Below, piece after piece: positions 35,397 to 45,528 of a DNA stretch of 64,000 nt. The stretch lies in NCBI GenBank assembly GCA_028821475.1, contig JAPPGB010000025.1:1-64000 (forward strand), written 5' to 3'. Both the position numbers and the translations under genes were made by a program. Below the pieces are notes generated by a model. It ran no database searches and was not told the DNA's origin. It worked only from the letters and a program-made list of their open reading frames with translations. Each line of letters opens with the position of its first letter. Position 1 is the stretch's first letter. This stretch comes from Spirochaetaceae bacterium (GTDB taxonomy: Bacteria > Spirochaetota > Spirochaetia > SZUA-6 > Bin103).

Positions 35397-36073
35397 CGTC
35401 GTTTTCCTGGACCGCGGGAGTCTTCCTCTGGCTCGATTCTCGCGGGTTCTGGTGCGCTGGGTGCGCCCTGCAGATTCGTCAGAAACCTGCGTATTTCGGC
35501 AAAGGCGTCATGCTCCGCATCCCAGTTCCCCCGCTCTGCTGCGACTCCAACCGACCCATGCGGCTTGGACTTCGAGGCCAAGTAAGCTTGTATCCGTGCC
35601 TTGTCTCGACGCGTAACCCGAATGTCGCCCAGATCCAGACACCCCAGGAACTCGTTAGCACACCGAGCTTCAGACGTGTCCTCAATGCTTCGCCAGAGTA
35701 GCGATTCCAGATTCCCCTGATCCGTGCCGTTGGGCAGCACGAACACCGAGACGAATGGGTTCCCTGGCGTCGAGTTTTCCCTAAGAGACCGATATGAGAG
35801 CCCAACACTACGCAATGTATTCTGGACACTCTCAAGTGCCGATTTAGCGGAAGTTTCGGCGTCTCGAATGATCCCGAGATTCCTGACCCTACGGAATCCG
35901 TCAGTCCTTGCGAAAGTCTCAAGATATGGTCGCAGATTCTCATTGTTGCCGAAATCATGGATCTCGACATCGGATACACCCCACGACTCACAGAACACAC
36001 GAAAGACCCTTTTGGGGTTGATCCCTTCGACAAGCAGTTGAGTTGATGACTTCAGTTCTCTTGGAGACGCCAT
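35393..36073 (-). CDS. DUF3226 (TOPRIM-like) protein, partner of AAA ATPase
   Basis: A 226-residue protein matching DUF3226: LLVEGINPKRVF (TOPRIM Glu16), GIIRDAE (Asp71, Glu73 metal motif) and a C-terminal VLPNGTDQGNLESLLW. DUF3226/TOPRIM proteins are predicted nucleases that pair with OLD/RecF-like ATPases. It starts four bases after the ATPase stop and overlaps the downstream transporter permease by ATGA. Base composition is AT-richer than the surrounding importer genes, pointing to insertion of a two-gene cassette. Confidence 0.75.
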   Translation of the reverse strand: MASPRELKSSTQLLVEGINPKRVFRVFCESWGVSDVEIHDFGNNENLRPYLETFARTDGFRRVRNLGIIRDAETSAKSALESVQNTLRSVGLSYRSLRENSTPGNPFVSVFVLPNGTDQGNLESLLWRSIEDTSEARCANEFLGCLDLGDIRVTRRDKARIQAYLASKSKPHGSVGVAAERGNWDAEHDAFAEIRRFLTNLQGAPSAPEPARIEPEEDSRGPGKRR

Positions 36074-36077
36074 CGCG

Positions 36078-37121
36078 TCAGCGAACCTCCAGACTGTGGC
36101 GTACGGCAGTGTCTATGTGCTCGCGATGGTAGCTGAAGCAACGGTGACCTTCCTCCGACGCTTCCAACCGGTGTAACATGAGATCATCGCTGTGCAAAGA
36201 CTGCGCTGCTTGAACGCACTCGTAGCTATGCGTCGTGGCAAATACCTGTACGTCCAACTCCCGAACGACATCCAGAATGAAACGCCATATGTCGGCAGCA
36301 ATTGAGTGATGGATCCCATTTTCTATTTCGTCCACGAGCAATACTCCGCCTCGCGCAAGCACCATGCACATCGCTAACCGGGAGACACGTACCATCCCTT
36401 CTCCGACCGTCGGTAGAGGAACCAGCTCGGACAATCCCATATCAGCCCAGATCATGGGAGATCCTGTTTGTGAAATGACTTCGAGACTGGTAAGAGAGGG
36501 ATCAACAATGCGCAACGCGTCCACTACTCGATGTGCTTGTTTTTGCTTTTTCAATGCGTCAAGACACTCGGCGTCCGAGCGCAAATCCCCAAGCCCTGAG
36601 GGAACAATCCAGGCGGGGAAAAGGACGGGGCGATGTCGGCGCTCCATGTGGATTTCCTTGTCCGTGACCTGAATTCGTCGTTGCCAATCTTCATCATCGC
36701 TACGGATCGTGGCCAGCAGCTTCGGATCCTGTAGCTCCTCCCCCAGTAACACCTCGTTGGAGGCAGTGAGTGATGTTTTCACGATCTCGTCACGCTCCAT
36801 TTCGACCGTCATGCTAAGGGATCCACCTGACTCGTGCTTGGCGCTGATCTCTATTGGGGTCCTGAAATCGAACGACTTAAACATCTGCCTCCAGTAGATC
36901 GACGGAATTGCTGCCGGTGGCAAACGTTCCGATTTCATCCCACGGATGATGGCGGTGTGCATCGTGATTTCCGGGTGTCCTGCAGACAACAGCAAGAGAG
37001 CTTCGAGCAGGGTCGTCTTGCCGGAGTTGTTGCGGCCGCTGATGAGATTGATGCGGCTCAACTCATCAATTCCAAGTTTATGGAAGGCGCGGTAGTTCGA
37101 GATTCTTAGGCTCTTCAGCAT
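36078..37121 (-). CDS. AAA family ATPase (RecF/OLD-like), second copy-type in window
   Basis: A 347-residue ATPase starting MLKSLRISNYRAF. Walker A is GRNNSGKT (29-36), Walker B LLVDEIENG (Asp264-Glu265) and the switch His is in ATTHSYECV. Walker B is intact, unlike in the ATPase at 10358. An AAGGAG site upstream sets the ATG at 37121. It is not a close relative of the first ATPase. The ATPase and the DUF3226 gene form a cassette between two permease genes of one importer, on the same strand. Confidence 0.82.
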   Translation of the reverse strand: MLKSLRISNYRAFHKLGIDELSRINLISGRNNSGKTTLLEALLLLSAGHPEITMHTAIIRGMKSERLPPAAIPSIYWRQMFKSFDFRTPIEISAKHESGGSLSMTVEMERDEIVKTSLTASNEVLLGEELQDPKLLATIRSDDEDWQRRIQVTDKEIHMERRHRPVLFPAWIVPSGLGDLRSDAECLDALKKQKQAHRVVDALRIVDPSLTSLEVISQTGSPMIWADMGLSELVPLPTVGEGMVRVSRLAMCMVLARGGVLLVDEIENGIHHSIAADIWRFILDVVRELDVQVFATTHSYECVQAAQSLHSDDLMLHRLEASEEGHRCFSYHREHIDTAVRHSLEVR

Positions 37122-37152
37122 TGATCCGATCTCCTTGAACGCGTGGCCAGGT

Positions 37153-37166
37153 CGAGGGTACCCTCG
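37153..37166. repeat. 14-base perfect palindrome at the cassette's upstream edge
   Basis: CGAGGGTACCCTCG lies in the 64-base gap between the YufP-like permease stop and the AAA ATPase start, next to tandem GGTAC repeats. It could be an operator for the cassette or mark the insertion junction. Confidence 0.45.
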
Positions 37167-37185
37167 CCGGCGGTACGGTACGGTA

Positions 37186-38244
37186 TCATTTCTGTACCAC
37201 ACGCACCCGGTAGCGGATCAGGGTGTCGCTGGCGAGGATGAAGAACAGCAGGGTGCCCTGGAACACCTGCGCGGTCTTGTCGGACAGGCCGAGTTCGATC
37301 TGCGCACCTTCGCCGCCCAGGTAGCTGATCGCCAGGATGATGCCGGCGAACAGGACGCCGACCGGGTTGAGCCGGCCGAGGAAGGCCACGATGATGGCGG
37401 TGAAGCCGTAGCCGGGCGAGATCACCGGCTGCAGCTGCCCGACCGGGCCGGCGATCTCGCCGATGCCCGCCAGCCCGGCCAGGCCGCCGGACAACACCAG
37501 GCAGAACCACACGGTGCGCGGGCGCGAGAAGCCGCCGAAGCCGCTGGCGCGCGGCGCGGCGCCGCTCACCTCGATCTCGAACCCCTTGAGGGTGCGCGCC
37601 ATGAACAGGAACAGCACCAGCACCGCCAGCACCGCGAACGCGCCGCCCAGGTGCACCCGGCTGTAGCCGAGCGTCGGCAGGAGCTGGAGCCCCTCCAGCG
37701 CCACCGACTCCGGGAAGTTGTAGCCCTCCGGATCGCGCCACGGCCCGCGCACAAGCCAGTCGAGCAGGAGCTGCGCCACGTACACGAGCATCAGGCTGGT
37801 AAGGATCTCGTTGGCGCCGAAGCGGTTGCGCAGCAGCGCCGGAATCGCCGCCCAGGCGATGCCGCCGGCCATGCCGAGCAGCATCATCAGCGGCAGCGCC
37901 AGCGGCGACTGCCACTGGTTGGCCAGGATCGGGATGGCGGCGCCGGCGACGGCGCCGAGCGTGAGCTGGCCCTCGGCGCCGATGTTCCAGACGTTGGCGC
38001 GGAAGCACACCGCCAGCCCGACGCCGATCAGCACCAGCGGCGTGGCCTTGACCACCAGCTCCTCGATCGACCACAGGCTGGCCACCGGCTCGATGAAGTA
38101 GACGTACAGCCCGCGCCACGGATCGACGCCGCGCGCCGCGAACAGTATGGCGCCCACGATCACCATGAGCAGGATCGCCAGTAGGGGGGAAACCACGGTC
38201 ATCACCCGGCTCGGCTGCGGGCGCTGCTCGAACAGCAGCTTCAC
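37186..38244 (-). CDS. Nucleoside-type ABC transporter permease (YufP/NupP-like)
   Basis: A 352-residue permease of the BPD_transp_2 family with FRANVWNIGAEGQLTLGA, the family signature, and FGANEILTSLMLVYVA. The start is a GTG at 38244 that overlaps the stop of a 42-codon mini-frame (GTGA), the product of a local tandem duplication. It belongs to the BMP-type importer together with the permease at 34467-35396. Confidence 0.9.
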   Translation of the reverse strand: MKLLFEQRPQPSRVMTVVSPLLAILLMVIVGAILFAARGVDPWRGLYVYFIEPVASLWSIEELVVKATPLVLIGVGLAVCFRANVWNIGAEGQLTLGAVAGAAIPILANQWQSPLALPLMMLLGMAGGIAWAAIPALLRNRFGANEILTSLMLVYVAQLLLDWLVRGPWRDPEGYNFPESVALEGLQLLPTLGYSRVHLGGAFAVLAVLVLFLFMARTLKGFEIEVSGAAPRASGFGGFSRPRTVWFCLVLSGGLAGLAGIGEIAGPVGQLQPVISPGYGFTAIIVAFLGRLNPVGVLFAGIILAISYLGGEGAQIELGLSDKTAQVFQGTLLFFILASDTLIRYRVRVVQK

Positions 38245-38365
38245 GCCGGGACCCCCGGGACCCCCGGGTCCGCCGGGACCTCCCGGTTGCCTGTGCTTTC
38301 GTGGGCGCCTGCCATCAAGAGGCCGATCCGGCGGCTCGGCGGAGGGCGTTGCGTGAACAACAGCT

Positions 38366-38369
<4 letters not shown>
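38241..38369 (-). repeat. Tandem duplication of the ATPase/permease junction, forming a 42-codon linking frame
   Basis: The 125-base unit spanning the ATPase end and permease start is present twice with changes, including a run of GGGACCCCC-like nonamers at 38248-38285. The intervening copy encodes a frame that starts at a GTG overlapping the ATPase stop (GTGA, 38369-38366), reads KLLF, then RIGLLMAGAHESTG (a copy of the ATPase C-terminus) and a Pro/Gly/Val tail. It stops at a TGA overlapping the permease GTG (38244-38241). Ribosome re-initiation could thus pass from ATPase to permease through it. Whether a stable peptide is made is unknown. Confidence 0.75.
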
Positions 38370-39919
<1,550 letters not shown>

Positions 39920-39976
39920 CGTTCCTCCTCCACTGAGCCGGTGTGCCGGTCGGGAACCGCGCCCTCCGCCAGCGGA

Positions 39977-40831
39977 TCAGGCGCCTGCGGCGTCGCGGCG
40001 AAATGCCCACCCGGTGAGGCGCCGCTCGAGCCAAGCGAAGGCAGCATACATGCCGATCCCCTCCGCGGCCAGCGCGAACAGGCCCGCGAACACCAGCGGC
40101 ACCTCGAAGTTGGCCTGCGCGATCAGCATCATGTGGCCGATGCCGACGTTGGCGGCAACGGTCTCGGCCACCACCGAGCCGACGAACGCCAGCGTGATCG
40201 CCACCTTGAGCGAGCCGAAGAAGTAGGGCAGGGCGCGCGGTATGCCCACCTTCAGCATGATGTCGCGCTTGTGCGCCCCGAGCGCGCGCAGCACGTCCTC
40301 CAGTTCCGGCTCCAGCGTCGCCAGGCCGGTGGCCACGTTCACCACGATCGGGAAGAACGAGATCAGGAACGCGGTCAGGATGGCCGGCGGCGAGCCGATG
40401 CCGAACCACAGCACCAGGATCGGCACCACGGCAACCTTGGGCACGCAGTTGAAGCCGATCATCATCGGATAGAGGCCGTTGTAGATGGTCTTCGACCAGC
40501 CGATGATCAGCCCGAGCAGCAGGCCGAATCCTACCGCGATGCCGAATCCCGCCAGCGTCGTCCACAGGGTCTGGATCGAGTTGACCACGAGCGCGCGGCG
40601 AAACTCGACGAAGGTGGCGAGAATCACGGAGGGGGTCGGCAGCACGTAGGAGGGAATTCGGAACACCCGGCACACCGCCTCCCAGAGCAGGAAGCCGCCA
40701 AGCGTCATCAGCCAGGGCGACAGCCGCTCCCGCCAGCGCGCCTGTCCCGCCGCCGTCGGCGGAGCGGGAGCCCCGGCCTGCGCCTCGACAGGTTCGGTCA
40801 TGGCGCGGTCGGTCATGTCACCCGGAGTCAT
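39977..40831 (-). CDS. NMT1/SsuC-type ABC transporter permease
   Basis: A 284-residue permease of the SsuC/TauC/ThiX (BPD_transp_1) family, with about six spans and the EAA loop visible as LEDVLRALGAHKRDIMLKVGIPRALP. The ATG at 40831 overlaps the ATPase stop (ATGA). It forms an importer with the ATPase and the binding protein immediately upstream. The neighbouring genes suggest a pyrimidine- or purine-like substrate. Confidence 0.9.
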   Translation of the reverse strand: MTPGDMTDRAMTEPVEAQAGAPAPPTAAGQARWRERLSPWLMTLGGFLLWEAVCRVFRIPSYVLPTPSVILATFVEFRRALVVNSIQTLWTTLAGFGIAVGFGLLLGLIIGWSKTIYNGLYPMMIGFNCVPKVAVVPILVLWFGIGSPPAILTAFLISFFPIVVNVATGLATLEPELEDVLRALGAHKRDIMLKVGIPRALPYFFGSLKVAITLAFVGSVVAETVAANVGIGHMMLIAQANFEVPLVFAGLFALAAEGIGMYAAFAWLERRLTGWAFRRDAAGA

Positions 40832-41646
40832 ATCACCCGAAACTGTGCGATGTGGTCGCGCAGTTCCTGCACGATGGCGACGAACTCGGGCGAGTAGCAG
40901 TCGTCGGGCTCGCGCGGGCGCGGCAGGTCGATCGCCCGGGTCACCTCGATGCGGCCCGGGCGTGCGCTCATCACGTGCACGGTGTCGGCCAGGAACACCG
41001 CCTCGCGCAGGTCGTGGGTAACCAGGATCACGGTGAATCCCTTGCGTTGCCACAGGTCGCGCAGCACGCACCACAACTCCTCGCGCGTGAACGCGTCCAG
41101 CGCCGCGAACGGCTCGTCGAGCATCAGCAGCGCGGGCTCGTGAATCAGCGCCCGGCACAGCGATGCCCGCTGTTGCATGCCGCCGGAGAGCTGCCACGGG
41201 TAGTGGCCGCCGTAGCCGGACAGGCCCACCAGCGCCAGCAGCTCCTCCGCGGCCGCTTCGTACGCGGCGCGCCGCGCGCGCAGCCGGCGCCGGTGCGGCT
41301 GCACGATTTCCAGCGGCAGCAGGACGTTGTCCAGGGTCGACCGCCACAGCAGCAGGGTCGGGTTCTGGAACGCCATGCCGACGATCTTCAGCGGGCCGGT
41401 CACCGCCTGACCGGCCACGATGGTGTCTCCGGTGCGGGCCGGGAGCAGGCCCGACATCAGCTTCATCAGCGTCGACTTGCCGCACCCGCTCGGCCCGACC
41501 ACGGCGGCGAACTCGCCACGCCGCACCTGCAGGTCCAGACCCTGCAGCACCAGTGCGGCGGACGCGTCGCCGCCGTAGGTCAGGCTGACATCGCGCAACT
41601 CGACGAAAGCTTCCGCCTGCGCGCTCCCCGTGTCGCCCGCACCCAC
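40828..41646 (-). CDS. NMT1/SsuB-type ABC transporter ATPase
   Basis: A 272-residue ABC ATPase with Walker A GPSGCGKS, Q-loop FQNPTLLLW, signature LSGGMQQR, Walker B LLMLDEPF and LVTHDLREA. It matches the SsuB/TauB/ThiZ group. The GTG at 41646 lies seven bases after the binding-protein stop; the stop overlaps the permease start. Confidence 0.9.
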   Translation of the reverse strand: MGAGDTGSAQAEAFVELRDVSLTYGGDASAALVLQGLDLQVRRGEFAAVVGPSGCGKSTLMKLMSGLLPARTGDTIVAGQAVTGPLKIVGMAFQNPTLLLWRSTLDNVLLPLEIVQPHRRRLRARRAAYEAAAEELLALVGLSGYGGHYPWQLSGGMQQRASLCRALIHEPALLMLDEPFAALDAFTREELWCVLRDLWQRKGFTVILVTHDLREAVFLADTVHVMSARPGRIEVTRAIDLPRPREPDDCYSPEFVAIVQELRDHIAQFRVI

Positions 41647-41653
41647 AACGGTG

Positions 41654-42685
41654 CTACTGTAGCATACGCTCCGCGGCTGCCGGCAGGTACTCGTTGGTGA
41701 ACACGTCCTCGGGCGCCGGCGGCGTACCGCTGAACTCGTAGGTCACGCCGATCTGCTCGATCGAAGAGGCCAGCCGCGCCAGGTCGACGCTCCCGAACCC
41801 GTGCTCCTGCACGTAGGCGGTGTTCACGTTGTCGGCAATGCTCATCTCCAGGCGCTCCAACTCGACCGGCTCACGCGCCACCAGGTTGCGATCCAGCACG
41901 TGCTTCACGGCGGCGGCCGGATCCGCGACCACGTCCTGCCAGCCCCTGATGATGGCGCGCACGAAGCCGGACACGGCGTCCGGGTTCTCGGCGGCGAATT
42001 CGGGGTTGACGATGACCGTGTTGCCGTACAGTTCGAGGCCGTAATCGGACATCAGGAACACGCGGATGTCCTCCGGCGCCACGCCCTTGGACTTGAGGTT
42101 CAGGAACGACGAGAACGAGAAGCCGGTGATCGCATCCACCTGGCCCGCCACCAGCATCGGCTCGCGCACCGGGAAGCCCACGTTCTCGATGGTCACCTTG
42201 CTGGCGTCGATGCCGTTCGCCTTGACGAACGCCTTCCACTGCGCGTAGGCGCCGTCGGGAGCGGGCGCGCCGAGAATGCGCCCTTCCAGGTCCTTCGGCG
42301 TCTCGATGCCGGTCCTGGCGAGCGTCACGATCGCGAACGGCGGCGCGTCGTACACCATCAGAATGCCCTTGATGCCCACGTCCGGATTCTTGTCGTGGAA
42401 CTTGATCAACGAGTTGATGTCGGCGAAGCCGAACTGGTAGACGCCGCTGGCCACGCGCGGAATCGCCTCCAGCGAACCCTGGCCGGTGTCGATGGTGACG
42501 TCCAGCCCCTCGTCGGCAAAGTAGCCCTTGTCGTCGGCCAGCAGGTAGGCCGCCGCCGGACCTTCGAACTTCCAGTCGAGCGAGAATTTGACGTCGAGCT
42601 GGTCCGCGCTCACCGCGGCTGCGCCGAGCAACGATGCGCAGGCGATGGCCAGAAAGCCGAGCACCGCGCGCTGAAATGTGTGCAT
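41654..42685 (-). CDS. NMT1/THI5-like ABC transporter substrate-binding protein
   Basis: A 343-residue binding protein with a signal peptide (about 1-27, ending VSA-DQ). NMT1/THI5 family marks are [31 protein letters not shown] and [10 protein letters not shown]. Members bind hydroxymethylpyrimidine, riboflavin, sulfonates or related compounds; the ligand here is not assignable from sequence. An AGGAGG site six bases before the ATG at 42685 sets the start. It is the first gene of a three-gene importer operon. Confidence 0.9.
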   Translation of the reverse strand: MHTFQRAVLGFLAIACASLLGAAAVSADQLDVKFSLDWKFEGPAAAYLLADDKGYFADEGLDVTIDTGQGSLEAIPRVASGVYQFGFADINSLIKFHDKNPDVGIKGILMVYDAPPFAIVTLARTGIETPKDLEGRILGAPAPDGAYAQWKAFVKANGIDASKVTIENVGFPVREPMLVAGQVDAITGFSFSSFLNLKSKGVAPEDIRVFLMSDYGLELYGNTVIVNPEFAAENPDAVSGFVRAIIRGWQDVVADPAAAVKHVLDRNLVAREPVELERLEMSIADNVNTAYVQEHGFGSVDLARLASSIEQIGVTYEFSGTPPAPEDVFTNEYLPAAAERMLQ

Positions 42686-42704
42686 GAGAATCCTCCTGTG
42701 CAGC

Positions 42705-42710
42705 ATTATG
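42705..42710 (-). promoter_or_regulatory. Candidate -10 element for the NMT1-type importer
   Basis: CATAAT on the minus strand, about 20 bases upstream of the start codon in the divergent gap. No good -35 element is seen at the proper distance. Confidence 0.25.
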
Positions 42711-42803
42711 CAAGATGCGCGCCAATTGGGAAGCCGGCTGCGGCCACTGGAACCGTGTCGCGGCACCGTGCAAGAATGCCGGCGCAACAGTGGAGAGCGC
42801 ACA

Positions 42804-43694
42804 ATGGCACACGCTTCGATAACTATGCTCAACTCGATGGCGGACCGCGACTTCGAGACCGCCCTGGACCGCCACGTGGCGTGGGGGCTGCGCCACCTCG
42901 ATGTGAAGGACTCCGTGTTCGGCAAGCGCGTGGCCGACCTGAGCGACGCCGAGGCCCACTGCGCCGCGGAGCTGATCGATGCCCGCGGGCTTTCCGTGTA
43001 CTGCATGTCCACGCAACTCTTCCACGGCGACGTGGAGGTGGGCGAGGCGGCGTTCCGCAAGGCGCACCTGGAGCCGCTGGAGCGCGCCATCTCGGTTGCC
43101 CGGATTCTGCGTCCGAACCTGTTCCGGCTGCTGTCGGCGCGCACCACCCGGCGCGGGCAGGTCGACAACAGCATCGCCTGGCTGCGCGCCGAGCATCCGT
43201 GGGTCATCGCCTGCTACCGCGAGGCGGTCGAGCGGCTGGCGGCGGTGGGGCTGCGCGTGACCATCGAGAACGAGTGCCACGCCAACATCCTCGCGACCCC
43301 GGACGAGGTCACCGGCTTCTTCGCCGAGTTGGACTGCGGCGACGCGGTCAACCTGACCTGGGACGTGCAGAACATGTGGCAGATGGGCACCTTCCCCACG
43401 ATGGAGGTGTACGGCGAGTTGCGCCCGCTGCTTGCCTACTACCACTTGAAGGGCGGTCAGGCGGCGGCGGGCGGCGACGCCCTGCACTGGAAGTCGAGCC
43501 TCGAGGACGCCTCCTGGCCGGTGCGGGAGATAACCCGGCAGGTGGTGGCGGACGGCGTCAGCCCGGTGATCTGCCTGAACGGCTCGCACGGACAGCGCAA
43601 GCCGGGGTACCCCTACGACGACGTGCTCGCGCGCGACCTTGCGTTCGCAAGGGAAATCGCCGGCGGCGTCGAGACCGCGGGAGGCGAACGGTGA
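42804..43694 (+). CDS. Sugar phosphate isomerase/epimerase family protein (xylose isomerase-like TIM barrel)
   Basis: A 296-residue AP_endonuclease_2-type TIM barrel. It has the Glu of TIENECHAN and the late-barrel segment [13 protein letters not shown] with Asp as likely metal ligand, followed by YYHLKGGQ. The exact reaction is unknown. A GGAGAG site before the ATG at 42804 sets the start. The stop overlaps the next gene's GTG (GTGA), so it acts with a Gfo/Idh/MocA dehydrogenase, a frequent pair in inositol or sugar-derivative breakdown. Confidence 0.8.
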   Translation: MAHASITMLNSMADRDFETALDRHVAWGLRHLDVKDSVFGKRVADLSDAEAHCAAELIDARGLSVYCMSTQLFHGDVEVGEAAFRKAHLEPLERAISVARILRPNLFRLLSARTTRRGQVDNSIAWLRAEHPWVIACYREAVERLAAVGLRVTIENECHANILATPDEVTGFFAELDCGDAVNLTWDVQNMWQMGTFPTMEVYGELRPLLAYYHLKGGQAAAGGDALHWKSSLEDASWPVREITRQVVADGVSPVICLNGSHGQRKPGYPYDDVLARDLAFAREIAGGVETAGGER

Positions 43695-44728
43695 GCTATC
43701 AGCGCGAATTCGAGCGGCGCCTCAATGTCGGCGTGGTGGGCGTGGGGTCCCACTCCTACCGCAACCTGCTGCCCACGATGCACTTTCTGCCGGTGCGGCT
43801 GGCCGCGTTCTGCGACCGAAACCTGGAGCTGGCCGAGCGCACCGCCGCAGAGTACGGCGTATCGGCCTGCTACGCCGACAGCGCCGAGATGTACCGCAAC
43901 GAGGACTTGGACGCCGTGTTCATCTGCGTGTCTCCGCGCGTGCACTCGGAGCTCGCCTGCGAGGCGCTGGACGCGGGCGTGCACGTGTGGATGGAGAAGC
44001 CGCCGTCGATCAACCCGGCACAGGTGGAGACGATGATCGAGCACCGCGGCGACCGCGTCGCAGTGGTGGGATTCAAGAAGGCGTTCCTGCCCGCCACCCG
44101 CAAGGTGATCGAGATCATGGCGCGCGACGATGCCGGACCCCTGCAGGGGATGACCGCCGAATACCGGCTGCAGTTTCCCGAGGGCGGCGCCGAGGTACTC
44201 ACCGGCCCGGGGCTGCGCAATTCGTTCGGCGACGCCGTCCACCCGATGGCGATGATGCTTGCCGTTGGCGGCGAAGTCGCGGCGGTGACGGCGCACCCCA
44301 CCCCGACCCGGGTGGGCGTCTGCGTGCTGGAGTTCGCCAGCGGGGCGGTGGGCACCTTCAGCCTGGTGTCGGCGCGCACCATGCCGCTGGAGCGCTACGC
44401 GTTCTGGGGCAACTGGCACGTCAGCGTCGACAACGGCAGCCGCATCACGGTGCGGCGCGGCATTCCCTTCGCCTACGGGCGCACCACCAGCTTCGCCCCG
44501 GACGGGATCGACTCCGGCGCGGTGGTGTGGGAGCCGCAGAACACCCTGGCCACCCTGGAGAACAAGTCGCTGTTCATCCAGGGCTTCTACAACGAGATGC
44601 GATACTTCTGCGACTGCGTGCTGGAGGGCCGCCCGGCGCGGCAGGGTTCGCTCGAGTTCGCGCTCGCCCTGATGCGCACCTACGAGGCAGCGCTGCACTC
44701 CGAGGGCCGCCGCATCGAGCTCGCCTGA
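43691..44728 (+). CDS. Gfo/Idh/MocA family oxidoreductase
   Basis: A 345-residue NAD(P)-dependent dehydrogenase. The N-terminal Rossmann motif is [28 protein letters not shown] and HVWMEKPPS (catalytic Lys of EKP) follow, and the C-terminal half is the typical alpha/beta sheet domain. The substrate is probably a polyol or amino sugar. The GTG at 43691 overlaps the isomerase stop. Confidence 0.87.
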   Translation: MSYQREFERRLNVGVVGVGSHSYRNLLPTMHFLPVRLAAFCDRNLELAERTAAEYGVSACYADSAEMYRNEDLDAVFICVSPRVHSELACEALDAGVHVWMEKPPSINPAQVETMIEHRGDRVAVVGFKKAFLPATRKVIEIMARDDAGPLQGMTAEYRLQFPEGGAEVLTGPGLRNSFGDAVHPMAMMLAVGGEVAAVTAHPTPTRVGVCVLEFASGAVGTFSLVSARTMPLERYAFWGNWHVSVDNGSRITVRRGIPFAYGRTTSFAPDGIDSGAVVWEPQNTLATLENKSLFIQGFYNEMRYFCDCVLEGRPARQGSLEFALALMRTYEAALHSEGRRIELA

Positions 44729-44734
44729 CCGGCC

Positions 44735-44934
44735 CGTGCACGCCCCGCGGCCGGGGTCTGGCGATCGACAACCACTGCGCGGTCGCGTTCGCCGGCGACG
44801 GCTGCCGCGTAATCTCCGCGGCTCCCTGCGCCGGAGCCTACGCGCTGACGGCGCACGGGGGCCGGGTCACCGAACGCCGGCTCCCCGCTACGCAGGATTA
44901 CCGTCCTGCAAGCAAGTTGTACGGGAGCGGGTAG
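44735..44934 (+). pseudogene. C-terminal remnant of an S51 peptidase / glutamine amidotransferase-like gene
   Basis: In this gap the frame reads GLAIDNHCAVAFAGD, then CRVISAAPCAGAYALTAHGGRV and a stop at 44932-44934. The pattern resembles the C-terminal end of peptidase E-like (S51) proteins. No start or upstream domain exists, since the frame runs out of phase into the dehydrogenase gene. It looks like the tail of a deleted gene. Confidence 0.5.
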
Positions 44935-45354
44935 TCAGCCTTCGAGCAGGTGTTTGAGGGCGGCGAGCTGGCCGCTATCGGCCTTGCGGATGGCCATTCG
45001 GATCAGCGGCGCCAGGAACCGCCACGGACCCTGCATGCGGCAGTCGGCGGTAAGGGTGACGCGCGTGCTGTCGGCGCCGGATGCTTCGATGGCGTACTCG
45101 TAGTCGGCGGTCACGCCACCGTGCTCGGAGCGCAGGACGAACGACCGGCCCGGCTGCCATGCAGCGATGGTGGAGGTACGGTCCTGCCCGCGGGACCGGA
45201 AGGTGATGCGCGTCCCCACGGCTGCCTCGCCCTCCGCCTTCAGCCAGTCGACGCCGGCCATCCAGCGGTGGGCGCTGCTCCAGTCCGTCAGGGCCTGCCA
45301 CACCTCGTCCGCGGGTCTGGCTATGGTCGCCTCCACAGCGAACACTCTCGGCAT
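44935..45354 (-). CDS. SRPBCC family protein
   Basis: A 139-residue START/Bet v1-like (polyketide cyclase/dehydrase type) protein with ARPADEVWQALTDWSSAHRWMAGV at the N-terminus, the usual lid-helix entry, and a terminal amphipathic helix. Such proteins bind small hydrophobic ligands; no function can be given. A GGAGG site seven bases before the ATG at 45354 sets the start. It is divergent from the metal-importer operon and convergent with the peptidase remnant. Confidence 0.8.
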   Translation of the reverse strand: MPRVFAVEATIARPADEVWQALTDWSSAHRWMAGVDWLKAEGEAAVGTRITFRSRGQDRTSTIAAWQPGRSFVLRSEHGGVTADYEYAIEASGADSTRVTLTADCRMQGPWRFLAPLIRMAIRKADSGQLAALKHLLEG

Positions 45355-45460
45355 CGTAATCCTCCCTTGCATCGGCGCTACGGCAGAATGCCACGTCCGC
45401 CGGGGCGCAGCATACACCACGAGAGCCCCGTCGGGGCCGAGCGCAAGCGCTTCTTTTCGC

Positions 45461-45489
45461 TTGACCCGGATGGCTGGCACGATTACTCT
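45461..45489 (+). promoter_or_regulatory. Sigma-70-like promoter of the metal importer operon
   Basis: TTGACC (45461-45466), a 17-base spacer and TACTCT (45484-45489) put the start site near 45496, right at the palindromic operator. The same hexamers (TTGACT, N17, TACTCT) occur upstream of the Phd/PIN pair at 60141. Confidence 0.5.
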
Positions 45490-45496
45490 AACTCTG

Positions 45497-45516
45497 AATT
45501 TTGAGTAATCAAAATT
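45497..45516. promoter_or_regulatory. Palindromic operator of the metal importer operon
   Basis: A perfect inverted repeat AATTTTGA-GTAA-TCAAAATT overlaps the predicted transcription start. A second inverted repeat GATTACTC (45481-45488) / GAGTAATC (45503-45510) is interleaved with it. The AT-rich, dyad-symmetric site fits a DtxR/MntR- or Fur-family metal-responsive repressor. No such free-standing repressor is encoded in the window. Confidence 0.65.
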
Positions 45517-45528
45517 GGGATTTTCTCA

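Noticed and set aside
38248-38285. GGGACCCCC-like tandem nonamers as a CRISPR or minisatellite
   Set aside because: Only about four short units without spacers; better explained as slippage within the tandem duplication.
42686-42803. Possible guanidine- or thiamine-type riboswitch upstream of the NMT1-type importer
   Set aside because: The gap is only about 118 bases and divergent, and no ykkC or THI-box conserved elements are seen.
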